Origin: Coriobacteriia bacterium
Lineage (GTDB): Bacteria; Actinomycetota; Coriobacteriia; WRKU01; WQUG01
DNA length: 64,000 nt
Assembly: GCA_009779855.1 (NCBI GenBank)
Contig: WRBC01000001.1
Location: 168,444 to 232,443 of the forward strand
Direction of reading: 5' to 3'
A program made the position numbers and the translations under genes. A model generated the notes under the pieces. The model did no database searches and had not been told where the DNA came from. It worked only from the letters and a program-made list of their open reading frames with translations. This document shows positions 16,463-24,767 of this stretch, piece by piece; position 1 is the first letter of the stretch, and the number at the start of each line of letters is the position of its first letter.

Positions 16463-17902
16463 CTAAAAAAGCACGAGCTGCTTCGAGGCCTGTTCCAGTT
16501 TTCTGACTTCTCGAAAACTGCGTTTACGTGCTTCGTCACTTGTTAGGCCTTGGTAGATGGCCTGATGTTCAAACTTTAGTCCGTCACGGTACTTTCCTTT
16601 GGCGGTAATAAACCACTGCGCACGCTTCAGTACAATGCGCAGCGCAGCCAGGGCGTCAAAGTCTAATGCACCTGACCTACGCGCACGTACAATCTTTTGA
16701 GCACCAGTAGGACCAATTCCAGGCACACGAATTAACTCATCGGCGGAGGCCCGGTTTACTTCAAGGGGAAAACGGTCTAGGTTGCGTAAAGCCCAGAGGC
16801 ACTTTGGATCAAGCAGAGGGTCAAGGTGTGGTGCTTCGGGGGAGAGCAATTCGTCAACAGAGAAGTTGTAGAAGCGCAACAGCCAGTCAGATTGATAAAG
16901 ACGATGTTCACGAACTAAGGGCACGCTACCGTCGGATTCAGCAAGGCTGGAATTGCGCTGGATGATTTGATTGTCTCCTACAGGAACATAGGCAGAATAG
17001 AAAACACGTTTCATGTTGAATTGCGCATATAAGTTAGCAGAGGTCTTTAGAATCTGGTAATCATTTTCTGGGCTTGCCCCGATAATCATCTGTGTTGCTT
17101 GTCCAGCAGGAGCAAAGCGCGAAGGCCTACCCAATTTTCGCTGCGCTGGCATACAGTCGTCAAGTCCTGTACAGGTTCCTTGTACTTCGCAGGTGCTGCA
17201 TCCTGCGGCAAGTTTTAGAGCAAGCGAGTCGTCTTTTCTGCTTAGGCTGAGAGAGTCTTTACGACTTTCTCTGCGATTTTTCCATTCCAGCAAATTCTGC
17301 CTACTCTCACCAATGGAATCGCGGATTTGGCTCATCGGGGCAAAGATTGATGACGGATTCTTATCGGGTGCTAATTGGTTCAGACTAGTAGAACTAGGTA
17401 GTTCAATATTGATGCTAAGGCGGTCAACCAAATGCCCCAATTGACTTACGATTTCAGGCGACGTTCCTGGAATCCCCTTGGCATGGATGTATCCATTGAA
17501 GCCATAATCGTTGCGCAGAATACTCAGCGCAGCAACCATGCGGGCAGTAGCATAGTCAGGGTTGACGACAACACCAGAAGAAAGAAAGAGTCCTTCAATG
17601 TAATTGCGACGATAGAACTCGATAACGAGGTCAGCTAGCTCTCGTGGTTCAAAGCTAGTTCGTGGTTGATCTTTACTAATGCGATTAGTGCAGTAAGCAC
17701 AGTTGTAGGTACAGTCATTACTCATGAGCACTTTAAGCAAAGCAATGCAGCGCCCGTCGGCAGAGAAGCTATGGCAGATGCCTCCAGAGCAAGCATTTCC
17801 TAACAGTCCTGGCAAAGCACTACGATTCACTCCACTGCTGGTGCAGGCAGCATCGTACTTTGCTGCCCCAGTAAGTATCTCTAACTTTTGTTCGGTATTC
17901 AT
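16463..17902 (-). CDS. Putative DNA modification/repair radical SAM protein (TIGR03916-like)
   Basis: Radical SAM enzyme with the cluster motif CX3CX2C in NDCTYNCAYC (about residues 60-67), which binds the 4Fe-4S cluster and S-adenosylmethionine. A second cysteine group (CSTCEVQGTC...DDC, about residue 230) may hold another cluster. Near residue 400 the helix-hairpin-helix LIRVPGIGPTGAQKIVRAR indicates DNA binding. Length (479) and the adjacent DUF4130 gene match the known two-gene TIGR03916/TIGR03915 association. It is thought to act in DNA repair or modification, but the reaction is unknown. It is divergent from the thiT riboswitch. Confidence 0.88.
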   Translation of the reverse strand: MNTEQKLEILTGAAKYDAACTSSGVNRSALPGLLGNACSGGICHSFSADGRCIALLKVLMSNDCTYNCAYCTNRISKDQPRTSFEPRELADLVIEFYRRNYIEGLFLSSGVVVNPDYATARMVAALSILRNDYGFNGYIHAKGIPGTSPEIVSQLGHLVDRLSINIELPSSTSLNQLAPDKNPSSIFAPMSQIRDSIGESRQNLLEWKNRRESRKDSLSLSRKDDSLALKLAAGCSTCEVQGTCTGLDDCMPAQRKLGRPSRFAPAGQATQMIIGASPENDYQILKTSANLYAQFNMKRVFYSAYVPVGDNQIIQRNSSLAESDGSVPLVREHRLYQSDWLLRFYNFSVDELLSPEAPHLDPLLDPKCLWALRNLDRFPLEVNRASADELIRVPGIGPTGAQKIVRARRSGALDFDALAALRIVLKRAQWFITAKGKYRDGLKFEHQAIYQGLTSDEARKRSFREVRKLEQASKQLVLF

Positions 17903-17986
17903 GCTTCCAGTATAAGCAAACAGATATTCACTGTCAAACAGACGTTTGTATCTACAGTGTTTATGATAGACTTGCTCTATCTAAGA

Positions 17987-18125
17987 ACTCGGGAGCTGCC
18001 ATGCACTAGATATAGGCGGCTGAGAGGCGGATACTACTGCACCTTTGCAGGGGCTTGATGTGTTGCATCATCAGGGCAGTAGCCGCGACCGAAAACACGG
18101 TGCCGGTAATGCGGCACACGGAGAA
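17987..18125 (+). promoter_or_regulatory. Probable TPP riboswitch (THI element) with an added stem
   Basis: Upstream of thiT the pattern ACTCGGGAG...GGCTGAGAG matches the TPP riboswitch 5' half: GCTGCC/GGCGGC forms the P3 hairpin and CTGAGA (18020-18025) is the pyrimidine-sensing bulge. A 62-base stem-loop then intervenes (GCGG-CTACTGC / GCAGTAG-CCGC). ACCG can re-pair with the early CGG (P2), and TGCCGGTAATGCGGCA resembles the pyrophosphate-side arm. The usual GCGUAGGGA tail is degenerate (GCACACGGAGA). The downstream genes, thiT and thiamine pyrophosphokinase, support it. It ends at the thiT ribosome-binding site, suggesting translational control. Confidence 0.7.
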
Positions 18126-18135
18126 AGGAATAACT

Positions 18136-18726
18136 ATGAGGGATAGTCGTATTCGGCTAATTGCTGAAATCGGTCTTGCAGTGGCCTTGTCAATTGCGCT
18201 TAACGCCGTATTTACCCTACTTGTGCCTATTGGTATGCCTTTTGGGGGCAGTCTATCACTAAACATGCTTCCCATTATTCTTCTTGCGCTTATGCGTGGT
18301 CCTTTTGTGGGTGTTATCACGGGGGTGCTCGTTGGTTTTTCGGACTTAATGTTTGACCCTTTTGTAATTTCTATTCCCCAGATGCTTCTAGACTATCCTG
18401 TTGCTTATGGTCTGGTTGGTCTAGCAGGCCTCTTTGCACTGCGTCCAGAAAGGGTGCAGCAGCTAGGTGAGGGGCATAGTCCAACCATAGCGAAGCTGAT
18501 GACCTATGCTGTACTTGGTGTTCTTGTTGGGTCGTTGGCCCGCTTGGGCTCGCATGTTCTGTCGGGCGTAATTTTCTTTGGACAGTATGCCCCTGAAGCT
18601 CAAAATATCTGGCTGTATTCGCTTGTGTATAACCTTACCTTTATGGGTCCTAATATGATTCTTGCTGCCATACTGGCTGCAGTGACCTTTCCCGTTGTTT
18701 ATCGTTTCGTAATAGCCTCAGATTAG
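18136..18726 (+). CDS. thiT: Energy-coupled thiamine transporter S-component ThiT-like
   Basis: Membrane substrate-binding subunit of an ECF vitamin transporter, probably specific for thiamine. About six hydrophobic helices; the segment LNMLPIILLALMRGPFVGVITGVLVGFSD matches ThiT (YuaJ). The start at 18136 (MRDSRIRLIAEIG) has AGAAAGGA seven bases upstream; the track's start at 18055 lies inside the riboswitch and is rejected. About 196 residues. Thiamine pyrophosphokinase follows 22 bases later. The A/T energising subunits of the ECF complex are not in the window. Confidence 0.88.
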   Translation: MRDSRIRLIAEIGLAVALSIALNAVFTLLVPIGMPFGGSLSLNMLPIILLALMRGPFVGVITGVLVGFSDLMFDPFVISIPQMLLDYPVAYGLVGLAGLFALRPERVQQLGEGHSPTIAKLMTYAVLGVLVGSLARLGSHVLSGVIFFGQYAPEAQNIWLYSLVYNLTFMGPNMILAAILAAVTFPVVYRFVIASD

Positions 18727-18748
18727 CTAGCAAGGGTGGGGATTGCAT

Positions 18749-19420
18749 ATGTCAAAAAATGCCCTGATAGTATGTCCTCTGGTAAAGTCAGAGGATTGTA
18801 GTGAGGTTTACAGCTTAAGGACGTATGACCTCACCATAGCCGTCGATGCTGGTGCAGAGTGGTTCAGAGGCCTGGAGGTTACCCCAGATTTCGCTGTTGG
18901 AGACTTTGACTCAACAGATAGTAAAACGTTTACCTGGCTGGAAGAATCTGGTACTCAAATTAAGCAGGTGTCTCACGATAAAGAGTTTTCTGATCTAGAG
19001 CTTGCGCTTGCGCTATGCGAGCAGCAAGGAATTCGAACGGCAATAATTATTGGTGCCCTTGGCGGAAGGATTGACCATCAATTATGCGTATTGGGCGCAC
19101 TTCAAAAAAGCACAATCCCTCAGCTCGTATTGAAGGGGAAGAATCAGACGGCCAGACTTCTTCGCACTGAAGAGGTACTTGTCCTAAACGGGCAGGACAA
19201 CAGCGGCACCTTTAGTGTTATTGCCCTTGAGTCAGCGACTGTTAGTATCCAGGGGGCTCGTTGGAACCTTGACCGCAGACAACTTACGCCTTTTTCTTCA
19301 GTAGGCCTGTCTAACGAGTATGCAGCAGGTGACGTCTCCATCAGGGTTCATTTTGGCAGTGCGCTTATCATTTGCAATGACTTGCTATACTATGACTCAT
19401 GGAATTTAAGGGAAAGTTAA
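18749..19420 (+). CDS. thiN: Thiamine pyrophosphokinase
   Basis: Transfers pyrophosphate from ATP to thiamine, giving the TPP sensed by the riboswitch upstream. Motifs in order: AVDAGAEWF (about 30), VGDFDST (about 50), DKEFSDLELAL (about 78) and GALGGRIDHQL (about 105), all standard for the family. The ATG at 18749 follows GGTGGGG; the TTG at 18743 is an alternative. The last 22 bases overlap steA. Together with thiT it forms a thiamine salvage pair. Confidence 0.93.
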   Translation: MSKNALIVCPLVKSEDCSEVYSLRTYDLTIAVDAGAEWFRGLEVTPDFAVGDFDSTDSKTFTWLEESGTQIKQVSHDKEFSDLELALALCEQQGIRTAIIIGALGGRIDHQLCVLGALQKSTIPQLVLKGKNQTARLLRTEEVLVLNGQDNSGTFSVIALESATVSIQGARWNLDRRQLTPFSSVGLSNEYAAGDVSIRVHFGSALIICNDLLYYDSWNLRES

Positions 19421-20550
19421 AACTTGATCGGCGTACAAAGGATCTTGTCAAACGTCTAGAGCCTACCGATATTGCGCTGATTGATCACGTTGACATGGAT
19501 CGCGTTGCGGCCGAGAGCCTCATTGCGTCTGGCGTGCAATTGGTTGTAAATGCGCAACCTTCAATCTCTGGGGAATACCCCAATGTGGGCCCGCTTCTTC
19601 TTATGCAGGCAGGTGTTACGCTGCTTGACGATATTGGACAGGAACCTTTTGAGAAACTCAAAGAAGGGCAGAAGGTATCGATTAGTGATCAGGGAAACCT
19701 TTTTAAGGGAAGTGAAGCTACCCGAAAAGGTTTCATTGCCTCAGGTACGTTCCAGACCCTTGAATCAATTGAGGCTTCTTATCGCGAGGCGCAGAAACAG
19801 GTTAGTGCTCGACTAGAAGAGTTCGCGCAAAATACCTTAAAGTATCTGTCAAAAGAGAAAAATATTATCTCTGATGATCAGTGGGTGCCTCCCATCACGA
19901 CCCCTATAGAGGACCGTCATGTCTTAGTGGTTGTGCGTGGCTATCACTATAAAGAAGATTTGAAAGTGTTGCGCGCCTATATTCGGGAAATGAAGCCTGT
20001 ACTTATTGGTGTTGATGGTGGTGCAGATGCTTTATTAGAGGCAGGATTTAAGCCCCATATAATAGTCGGAGACATGGACTCAGTGTCTCCTCAGGCCTTA
20101 AAGTCAGGGGCAGAACTGATTGTCCATGCTTACGCGGACGGACGCGCCCCTGGGCTGGAGCCCTTGCAGGAGCTTGGCTTGGCAGAAAGCGAAAAGACGT
20201 TTATTTGGCCGTTGACCGCTACCAGTGAGGATTTAGCCCTGATACTTGCATGGGAGAAAGGTGCAGACCTTATTGTGGCGGTAGGCACTCATAATAACTT
20301 AATAGAGTATTTGGATAAGGGACGTAAGGGTATGGCATCAACTTTCCTAGTGCGTCTTAAGACAGGGCCAAAATTGGTTGATGCAAAGGGTGTAAGTAGG
20401 CTTTATAGGTCGAGCGTTTCACCAGGAATGCTTTTTCCTTTGATTTTTGCTGGGTTGGTGGTTTTACTGACACTGTTTTATGTATCGCCGGACGCAAATA
20501 ACATTGTCCGTTTGATTTTACTGCGCATAGGATTGTTGTTAGGGATATAA
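19399..20550 (+). CDS. steA: SteA-like putative cytokinetic ring protein
   Basis: Actinobacterial SteA homologue, implicated in cell separation with SteB/MctB. The N-terminal half (LDRRTKDLVKRLEPTDIALIDHVDMDRVAAESL) is family-specific. The middle, near residues 195-300, is a thiamine-pyrophosphokinase-like domain (GVDGGADALLEAGFKPHIIVGDMDSV) but without the catalytic DKxxSDxE loop. Two hydrophobic segments at the C-terminus suggest membrane attachment. It overlaps the real thiamine pyrophosphokinase gene by 22 bases and precedes mctB by 18 bases. Confidence 0.87.
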   Translation: MEFKGKLKLDRRTKDLVKRLEPTDIALIDHVDMDRVAAESLIASGVQLVVNAQPSISGEYPNVGPLLLMQAGVTLLDDIGQEPFEKLKEGQKVSISDQGNLFKGSEATRKGFIASGTFQTLESIEASYREAQKQVSARLEEFAQNTLKYLSKEKNIISDDQWVPPITTPIEDRHVLVVVRGYHYKEDLKVLRAYIREMKPVLIGVDGGADALLEAGFKPHIIVGDMDSVSPQALKSGAELIVHAYADGRAPGLEPLQELGLAESEKTFIWPLTATSEDLALILAWEKGADLIVAVGTHNNLIEYLDKGRKGMASTFLVRLKTGPKLVDAKGVSRLYRSSVSPGMLFPLIFAGLVVLLTLFYVSPDANNIVRLILLRIGLLLGI

Positions 20551-20568
20551 AAGTGAGAGGTTGTCTTT

Positions 20569-21357
20569 ATGTATAACATGCGCTATCACTTAGCGTCGCT
20601 GATTGCGGTATTTCTTGCACTTTCTATAGGTTTGCTTTTGGGTGGGCTTATAGCAGAAAGTACCCCTGAAACAGTGCACAATGCCATAGTTGAAGATATC
20701 CAGCGAGACATTGCACAAACGCGAGAAACTAACGAGCGTTTACTGGCAGATAATGTTGTTGCCTTTGATTTTGCTGATATGTTGTTGGATGATTTTGTTA
20801 CAGACAAACTAGAGGGCCATGAGGTTTTGATACTGGGTGAAGAGGGGCAAGAACTTCAGTTGGCGATTAGTGGTCTTGAAGCTGCAGGTGCCACTATTAT
20901 TCACGCAACCCCAGAATTTGATGAAGTAAATAATGCGTGGGCGGTGCAATATGCTGATGGAGTTCAAGAAGCCAAATACGATGGTATTGTTAATGTGTTT
21001 CAGCCAGAAAGTGAAGCAAGCGAATTCCTCAGTGACTACTTTGTATTTTTGCGAGAAACTCAAAGCTATTATGAGGTTCCTCTGATATTTGCGACCGTTG
21101 ATGACGCTGAGGGTGAGCTTATATCCTATGCATGGGAAGAAGGTTTTTCTGGTACAAACCAGCTAGGGAATCGCTATGGTACCTATACCTTAGTCGTCTT
21201 ATTGGCCAGTATGACAGAGGGCAAGTATGGCACAACAGCAGACGCGATTGCTTTGTACCCTCCTGTTCCTGATAGCTTTGTATCCTCTGAAGACACACAG
21301 GTTGCTGGGCAAGAAGACGGAGCATTAGGTGCAACTGACCAGACAACAGAGGAGTAG
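20569..21357 (+). CDS. mctB: MctB/SteB-like copper transporter family protein
   Basis: Belongs to the actinobacterial family of outer-face proteins annotated as copper transporter MctB (SteB). The N-terminus MYNMRYHLASLIAVFLALSIGLLLGG is a signal-anchor helix with the family's conserved start. The rest is a periplasmic-side domain preceded by a coiled coil (ARRTRETNERLLADN-like region, residues 40-65). An acidic, low-complexity C-terminus follows (about residues 235-262). The steA-mctB order matches other actinobacteria. A role in division or copper efflux cannot be decided here. Confidence 0.82.
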   Translation: MYNMRYHLASLIAVFLALSIGLLLGGLIAESTPETVHNAIVEDIQRDIAQTRETNERLLADNVVAFDFADMLLDDFVTDKLEGHEVLILGEEGQELQLAISGLEAAGATIIHATPEFDEVNNAWAVQYADGVQEAKYDGIVNVFQPESEASEFLSDYFVFLRETQSYYEVPLIFATVDDAEGELISYAWEEGFSGTNQLGNRYGTYTLVVLLASMTEGKYGTTADAIALYPPVPDSFVSSEDTQVAGQEDGALGATDQTTEE

Positions 21358-21394
21358 CTGCGAAGGTAACCATTTCTTGTCTTGCCCCGCTTAC

Positions 21395-21424
21395 TTGCGC
21401 GACGCACAAGTTCTATCGTATTAT
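21395..21424 (+). promoter_or_regulatory. Possible rpsP operon promoter
   Basis: TTGCGC (21395) and TATTAT (21419) are 18 bases apart, about 90 bases before rpsP. The AT-rich stretch around the -10 supports it. No terminator for mctB is apparent in the same gap. Confidence 0.4.
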
Positions 21425-21512
21425 ATTTGATTGCATGTTTTTTCAGTGGCTATTTTGGTTTCTCCGCACAAATAAGTGGGAAAGCATAGGCCACCTAACC
21501 CGGAGGTGAATT

Positions 21513-21959
21513 TTGTCAGTTAAGATTCGTTTAGCACGCCACGGTGCAAAGAAGGCACCTTATTTTCGTGTTGTAGTTGCTGATTCGCGTATGCCACGCA
21601 ATGGTCGCTTTATTCAAATTGTTGGACGTTATAATCCACGTGTGAAGCCTTTGGATATCGAACTAGACACAGAAGCTGTAGATGAGTGGATTGCAAAGGG
21701 TGCCCAACCTACAGAAGCTGCTGCAAAAATCATTGCTATTGCAAAGGGCGAGAAAGAGATGGCTCCTCCGAAAGAAAAGCTCTCTAAGCGCGCTGTTGCA
21801 AAGAAGGAAGCTGAAGAGGCCGCTGCAAAAGAAGCAGCAGAAGCTGCAGCCGCAGAAAAAGCTGCTGCCGAAGAGGCTGCTAAAGCTGAAGCTGAAGCCG
21901 CAAAAGAAGAAGAGTCTGCTGAGGCTGAAGAGGGCGCTGAAGAGCCTAAAGAGGATTAG
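21513..21959 (+). CDS. rpsP: 30S ribosomal protein S16
   Basis: Small-subunit ribosomal protein. The first 80 residues are textbook S16 ([25 protein letters not shown], then [13 protein letters not shown]). The start is TTG at 21513, eight bases after CGGAGGTG. Residues about 85-148 are an Ala/Glu/Lys-rich helical extension not needed for the S16 fold, as seen in some actinobacteria. First gene of rpsP-khpA-rimM-trmD. Confidence 0.97.
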   Translation: MSVKIRLARHGAKKAPYFRVVVADSRMPRNGRFIQIVGRYNPRVKPLDIELDTEAVDEWIAKGAQPTEAAAKIIAIAKGEKEMAPPKEKLSKRAVAKKEAEEAAAKEAAEAAAAEKAAAEEAAKAEAEAAKEEESAEAEEGAEEPKED

Positions 21960-21962
21960 TAC

Positions 21963-22229
21963 ATGTCAACACAGGTTGATGAGGCACATATTAAGCGTGT
22001 CGAGGAGCTTGCTCGCTATGTAATAGATGGATTGGTAGACAATCCTGGTTCGGCGAGCATCGAGACTAGCCTAGAAGAAGGCTCTCTGCGTATAATTATA
22101 GAAGCTGATCCTGAGGATGTTGGAAAAATTATAGGACGTGGCGGGCGCACTATTAAGTCGATTCGCACGTTAGCACGCGCATCAGTTGCAACACCTTCGC
22201 TGCATGTAGACATTGATGTCGAAGGATAG
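21963..22229 (+). CDS. khpA: KH-domain RNA-binding protein KhpA
   Basis: Small single KH-domain RNA-binding protein. The KH signature VGKIIGRGGRTIKSIRTLAR is at residues 53-73. At 88 residues it is a little longer than the usual 75-80. It lies three bases after rpsP and overlaps rimM by 14 bases, the conserved position for this gene in Gram-positive bacteria. In other bacteria it pairs with a Jag/KhpB protein; none is in the window. Confidence 0.93.
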   Translation: MSTQVDEAHIKRVEELARYVIDGLVDNPGSASIETSLEEGSLRIIIEADPEDVGKIIGRGGRTIKSIRTLARASVATPSLHVDIDVEG

Positions 22230-22869
22230 TCAAAAAAGTGCACGTTTTGCGACCTTAGGTTGCATACACAGAACGCAAGGTAAAAACGGAGAGGTCTCAA
22301 TGCGCTTAAGCAGTAATGCTTACGGCACAGATAAGCAGACCTCTTTTTCAATTGCGGGTACTCTTGAGAACGCTTTGGAGCAGGAGCAAGACTGTCCACT
22401 GCAGCTCTGTGCAGAGATTCTAGATCTAAGTTCTGTTTGGTTAATACCCCCACCATTAAATAATCGTCACCTTAAGACAGAGGCCGTCCGTATTGCCGCG
22501 GATAGATTGCTGCTTAACTTCGCAGGCGTAGATGATAGGATCTCTGCTCGTGATTTGGTAGGACGTGATGTACTTGTGCATCGCAGCGATGTGCCTGATA
22601 ACCTTTTGGCGGCCCTAGATAAATGTCAGTCAGCCTCTTTCGATGAGGGAAGTTTTGGCTTGGGACTAGAGGTTCATAGTGACAGCCATGGGCACTTAGG
22701 TACCGTGACAGAAGTTATTGAGACAGGGGCTAACCTTGTGTGGGTAGTGACAGGAGATAACTATGGTGAAGTGCTTTTACCAGTAATCGATGATTGCATA
22801 CTTGATATCGACGAAAATGCAGGGGCAGCGACCGTTGTCGTAATGAAGGGTCTCATTAATGAGGATTGA
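22216..22869 (+). CDS. rimM: Ribosome maturation factor RimM
   Basis: 16S rRNA-processing/30S assembly factor that binds S19. The N-terminal barrel begins FATLGCIHRTQGKNGEVSMRL. The central LLNFAGVDDRISARDLVGRDVLV and the PRC-barrel C-terminus (GTVTEVIETGANLVWVV, EVLLPVIDDCILDID) fit the family. At 217 residues it is slightly long; the loop around residues 45-70 is diverged. The start is ATG 22216, inside khpA; its end overlaps trmD by 11 bases. Confidence 0.9.
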   Translation: MSKDSQKSARFATLGCIHRTQGKNGEVSMRLSSNAYGTDKQTSFSIAGTLENALEQEQDCPLQLCAEILDLSSVWLIPPPLNNRHLKTEAVRIAADRLLLNFAGVDDRISARDLVGRDVLVHRSDVPDNLLAALDKCQSASFDEGSFGLGLEVHSDSHGHLGTVTEVIETGANLVWVVTGDNYGEVLLPVIDDCILDIDENAGAATVVVMKGLINED

Positions 22870-23539
22870 TGTTCTCTCAATCTTTCCTGGGATGTTTGAC
22901 GGGGTTATCAACGAATCTATCCTGAAGATTGCTCAGCGCGAAGAAGCTCTTGAATTTTATGCCCACGATTTGCGTGATTGGACGCACGATCTTCACCGTA
23001 GTGTGGACGACAGTCCGTATGGGGGAGGGGCAGGCATGGTCATGAAGGTTGAGCCTCTTGCAAATGCCATTGAAGCAATCACAGCACTAGATGTACGCAA
23101 GCCACATATCGTGTTTATGGCACCTGTTGGTAAACAGTTTTCACAGGGCGTAGCTGCAGAATATGCGGGGTATGACCGCCTTCTTTTAGTGTGCGGACGT
23201 TACGAAGGCTTTGATGAACGTGCCTTTGATTGGGCAGATGACTGTCTATCTATAGGGGACTACGTTCTTGCAGGAGGAGAGTTGCCGGCAATGGTGGTTA
23301 TAGAGGCAGTAACAAGATTGCTGCCAAGTGTGCTGGGTAATTCTATGAGCATTATTGAAGAGTCTTTTTCTGCAGATAATGATGGCTTACTTGAACACCC
23401 TCAATATACACGGCCTGCGGACTTCCGTGGGAAGACAGTGCCTAAGGTATTGCTCTCAGGTAATCATGCAGAAATAGAAAAGTGGAGAAAAAAGCAGTCA
23501 CTTATGCGTACGCAAGAACGCAGACCCGACCTTTTGTAG
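22859..23539 (+). CDS. trmD: tRNA (guanine-N1-)-methyltransferase TrmD
   Basis: SAM-dependent methylation of G37 in tRNAs with G36. The protein starts MRIDVLSIFPGMFDGV and holds the SPOUT trefoil-knot motifs MVMKVEPL, LVCGRYEGFDERA and SIGDYVLAGGELPAMVVIEA. The catalytic Asp region HPQYTRP is near residue 180. At 226 residues it is complete. Its start overlaps rimM, indicating coupling. Last gene of the rpsP cluster. Confidence 0.97.
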   Translation: MRIDVLSIFPGMFDGVINESILKIAQREEALEFYAHDLRDWTHDLHRSVDDSPYGGGAGMVMKVEPLANAIEAITALDVRKPHIVFMAPVGKQFSQGVAAEYAGYDRLLLVCGRYEGFDERAFDWADDCLSIGDYVLAGGELPAMVVIEAVTRLLPSVLGNSMSIIEESFSADNDGLLEHPQYTRPADFRGKTVPKVLLSGNHAEIEKWRKKQSLMRTQERRPDLL

Positions 23540-23552
23540 ACTAAGGGCAGCC

Positions 23553-23578
23553 CTGCAGGATTAGCGGCAGTCCTGCAG
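23553..23578 (+). other. Hairpin after trmD
   Basis: Perfect 8-bp arms CTGCAGGA / TCCTGCAG around ten bases, starting 14 bases after the trmD stop. There is no T-run, so it may protect the 3' end or be a factor-dependent stop instead of an intrinsic terminator. Confidence 0.5.
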
Positions 23579-23665
23579 ATGACGGGTAAGCGATAAAGGG
23601 TAGACTTCGATAGTTCTTTTCTGGGTGACCCTTTAGCATCAAGGCTAATTTATGCGACTTTTGTT

Positions 23666-23674
23666 TGATAGAAT
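23666..23674 (+). promoter_or_regulatory. Extended -10 promoter candidate of lepB
   Basis: TGA followed by TAGAAT, 39 bases before the lepB ATG, reads as an extended -10. No clear -35 box is present. Confidence 0.4.
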
Positions 23675-23712
23675 GACCTGTCAATCACATGAACATTTGA
23701 GAGGATTCGTCC

Positions 23713-24381
23713 ATGAACCCAGCAGATAATAGGTCAACTTACCCGCATGGTCAGCAAATTAGTCCCCCAGTGTCACATCAACAAGATTCCTTGCCTCAGG
23801 CACAAGAGACGAAACTTGACACGAGGGGGGTTACAGGCAGGTGGCTGGTAGAAACTGCCGCACTTGTTCTTTTGGCATTTGTGATTGCCATGGGCGTTAG
23901 GGCATTTATCGTTGAGCCCTATCGTATTCCAACAGGATCAATGCTTCCAACCATTCAGATTGATGACCACATCCTAATCTACCGACTAGGTACGCATTTG
24001 GGATCAACCCCAGACCAGCAAGACATCATCGTGTTTAATGATTTCGCAAGTGAATTCCCTAATTTGGTAAAGCGTGTTGTCGCCACAGAAGGGCAGGTAA
24101 TAGACTTTACCCCTGAAGGGCAGGTTATTGTTGATGGTGTTATGCTGCAGGAACCTTATTTGCAAATCCCTTCCTCAACCTTTCCTCTACCGCCAGATTC
24201 CAGCTTAGGTGTTGCCCTTGAATACCCCTTTACGGTTCCTGAAGGGCATGTTTTTGTCTTGGGCGATAACCGGGAGCGAAGTTCCGACAGTAGAGCATTT
24301 GGACCAGTACCTCTAGCTGAAGTAAAAGGAGTGGCTTTTTTCACCTATTGGCCAATAAATCACTTTGCTACACTGGAATAG
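23713..24381 (+). CDS. lepB: Signal peptidase I
   Basis: Type I leader peptidase that removes Sec and Tat signal peptides at the outer face of the membrane. Residues 1-45 are a hydrophilic cytoplasmic tail; one membrane helix spans about 47-68. The catalytic Ser is in RIPTGSMLPT and the general-base Lys in LVKRVVATEG. The GDNRERSSDSRAFGPV signature is near residue 185. Length 222. It stands alone between trmD and the rplJ leader. Confidence 0.96.
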   Translation: MNPADNRSTYPHGQQISPPVSHQQDSLPQAQETKLDTRGVTGRWLVETAALVLLAFVIAMGVRAFIVEPYRIPTGSMLPTIQIDDHILIYRLGTHLGSTPDQQDIIVFNDFASEFPNLVKRVVATEGQVIDFTPEGQVIVDGVMLQEPYLQIPSSTFPLPPDSSLGVALEYPFTVPEGHVFVLGDNRERSSDSRAFGPVPLAEVKGVAFFTYWPINHFATLE

Positions 24382-24486
24382 CCGAACATGTTTAGTGCTC
24401 ACAGTGTCCAATGCTTGCATAAAAATCGGTGCAAGATAGAGGTCATAAGAGCACCTAAGAGAATTTAGTGATATACTTGCTAGCTG

Positions 24487-24515
24487 TTGACAACTGAATT
24501 GTGTGCTGCCATAGA
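24487..24515 (+). promoter_or_regulatory. rplJ-rplL promoter
   Basis: A consensus TTGACA (24487-24492), a 17-base spacer and CATAGA (24510-24515). A transcript would start near 24522, just before the L10 leader. Confidence 0.55.
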
Positions 24516-24539
24516 CAGTCGGTTCTCTGTGGGTTCTGC

Positions 24540-24684
24540 TCGTTTGCAGAATGAAGGAGAGTAATGAAGCCCTTTGCTGGTGCTTCGCCTACCGAGGTAG
24601 TCGTTTAGATACAGGAGACAGATTCATGCTGGACTGACTCCGCCTCTTTCGGCCCTCGTGACAAACTGTTTCGAGGGTTTTTTG
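24540..24684 (+). ncRNA. Ribosomal L10 leader (5' UTR autoregulatory RNA)
   Basis: The GCCTACCGAGGTAG segment (about 24588) and the following CTGACTCCGCC...TTTCGG region resemble the L10(L12) leader, where L10-L7/L12 complex binds and represses its own operon. The element ends at the attenuator 24653-24684. Boundaries are approximate. With the promoter and second hairpin (TTGCCGTA/TACGGCAA, 24685-24713) it accounts for most of the 385-base gap before rplJ. Confidence 0.72.
24653..24684 (+). terminator. Attenuator in the rplJ leader
   Basis: Stem CCCTCG / CGAGGG followed directly by TTTTTT, placed between the promoter and rplJ. It fits a premature terminator controlled by the L10 leader structure. 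Confidence 0.75.
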
Positions 24685-24767
24685 TTGCCGTAGTCTACTT
24701 AGGGTTACGGCAACAAAGTGCAGCGACGTTCAGGAACAAGAACGAACTGCATTTGAAGGGAGGATAT

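Noticed and set aside
18055-18135. Longer N-terminus of ThiT in the ORF track
   Set aside because: This stretch is the 3' half of the probable TPP riboswitch; the ATG at 18136 has the ribosome-binding site.
21682-22023. 113-residue Lys/Leu-rich ORF overlapping rpsP
   Set aside because: It is an alternative reading of the repetitive Ala/Glu/Lys tail of S16, biased in composition and without a start signal.
23540-23712. Possible small RNA between trmD and lepB
   Set aside because: Only one hairpin and a weak AAAGGGT/ACCCTTT pairing are seen; no promoter-terminator unit supports a separate RNA.
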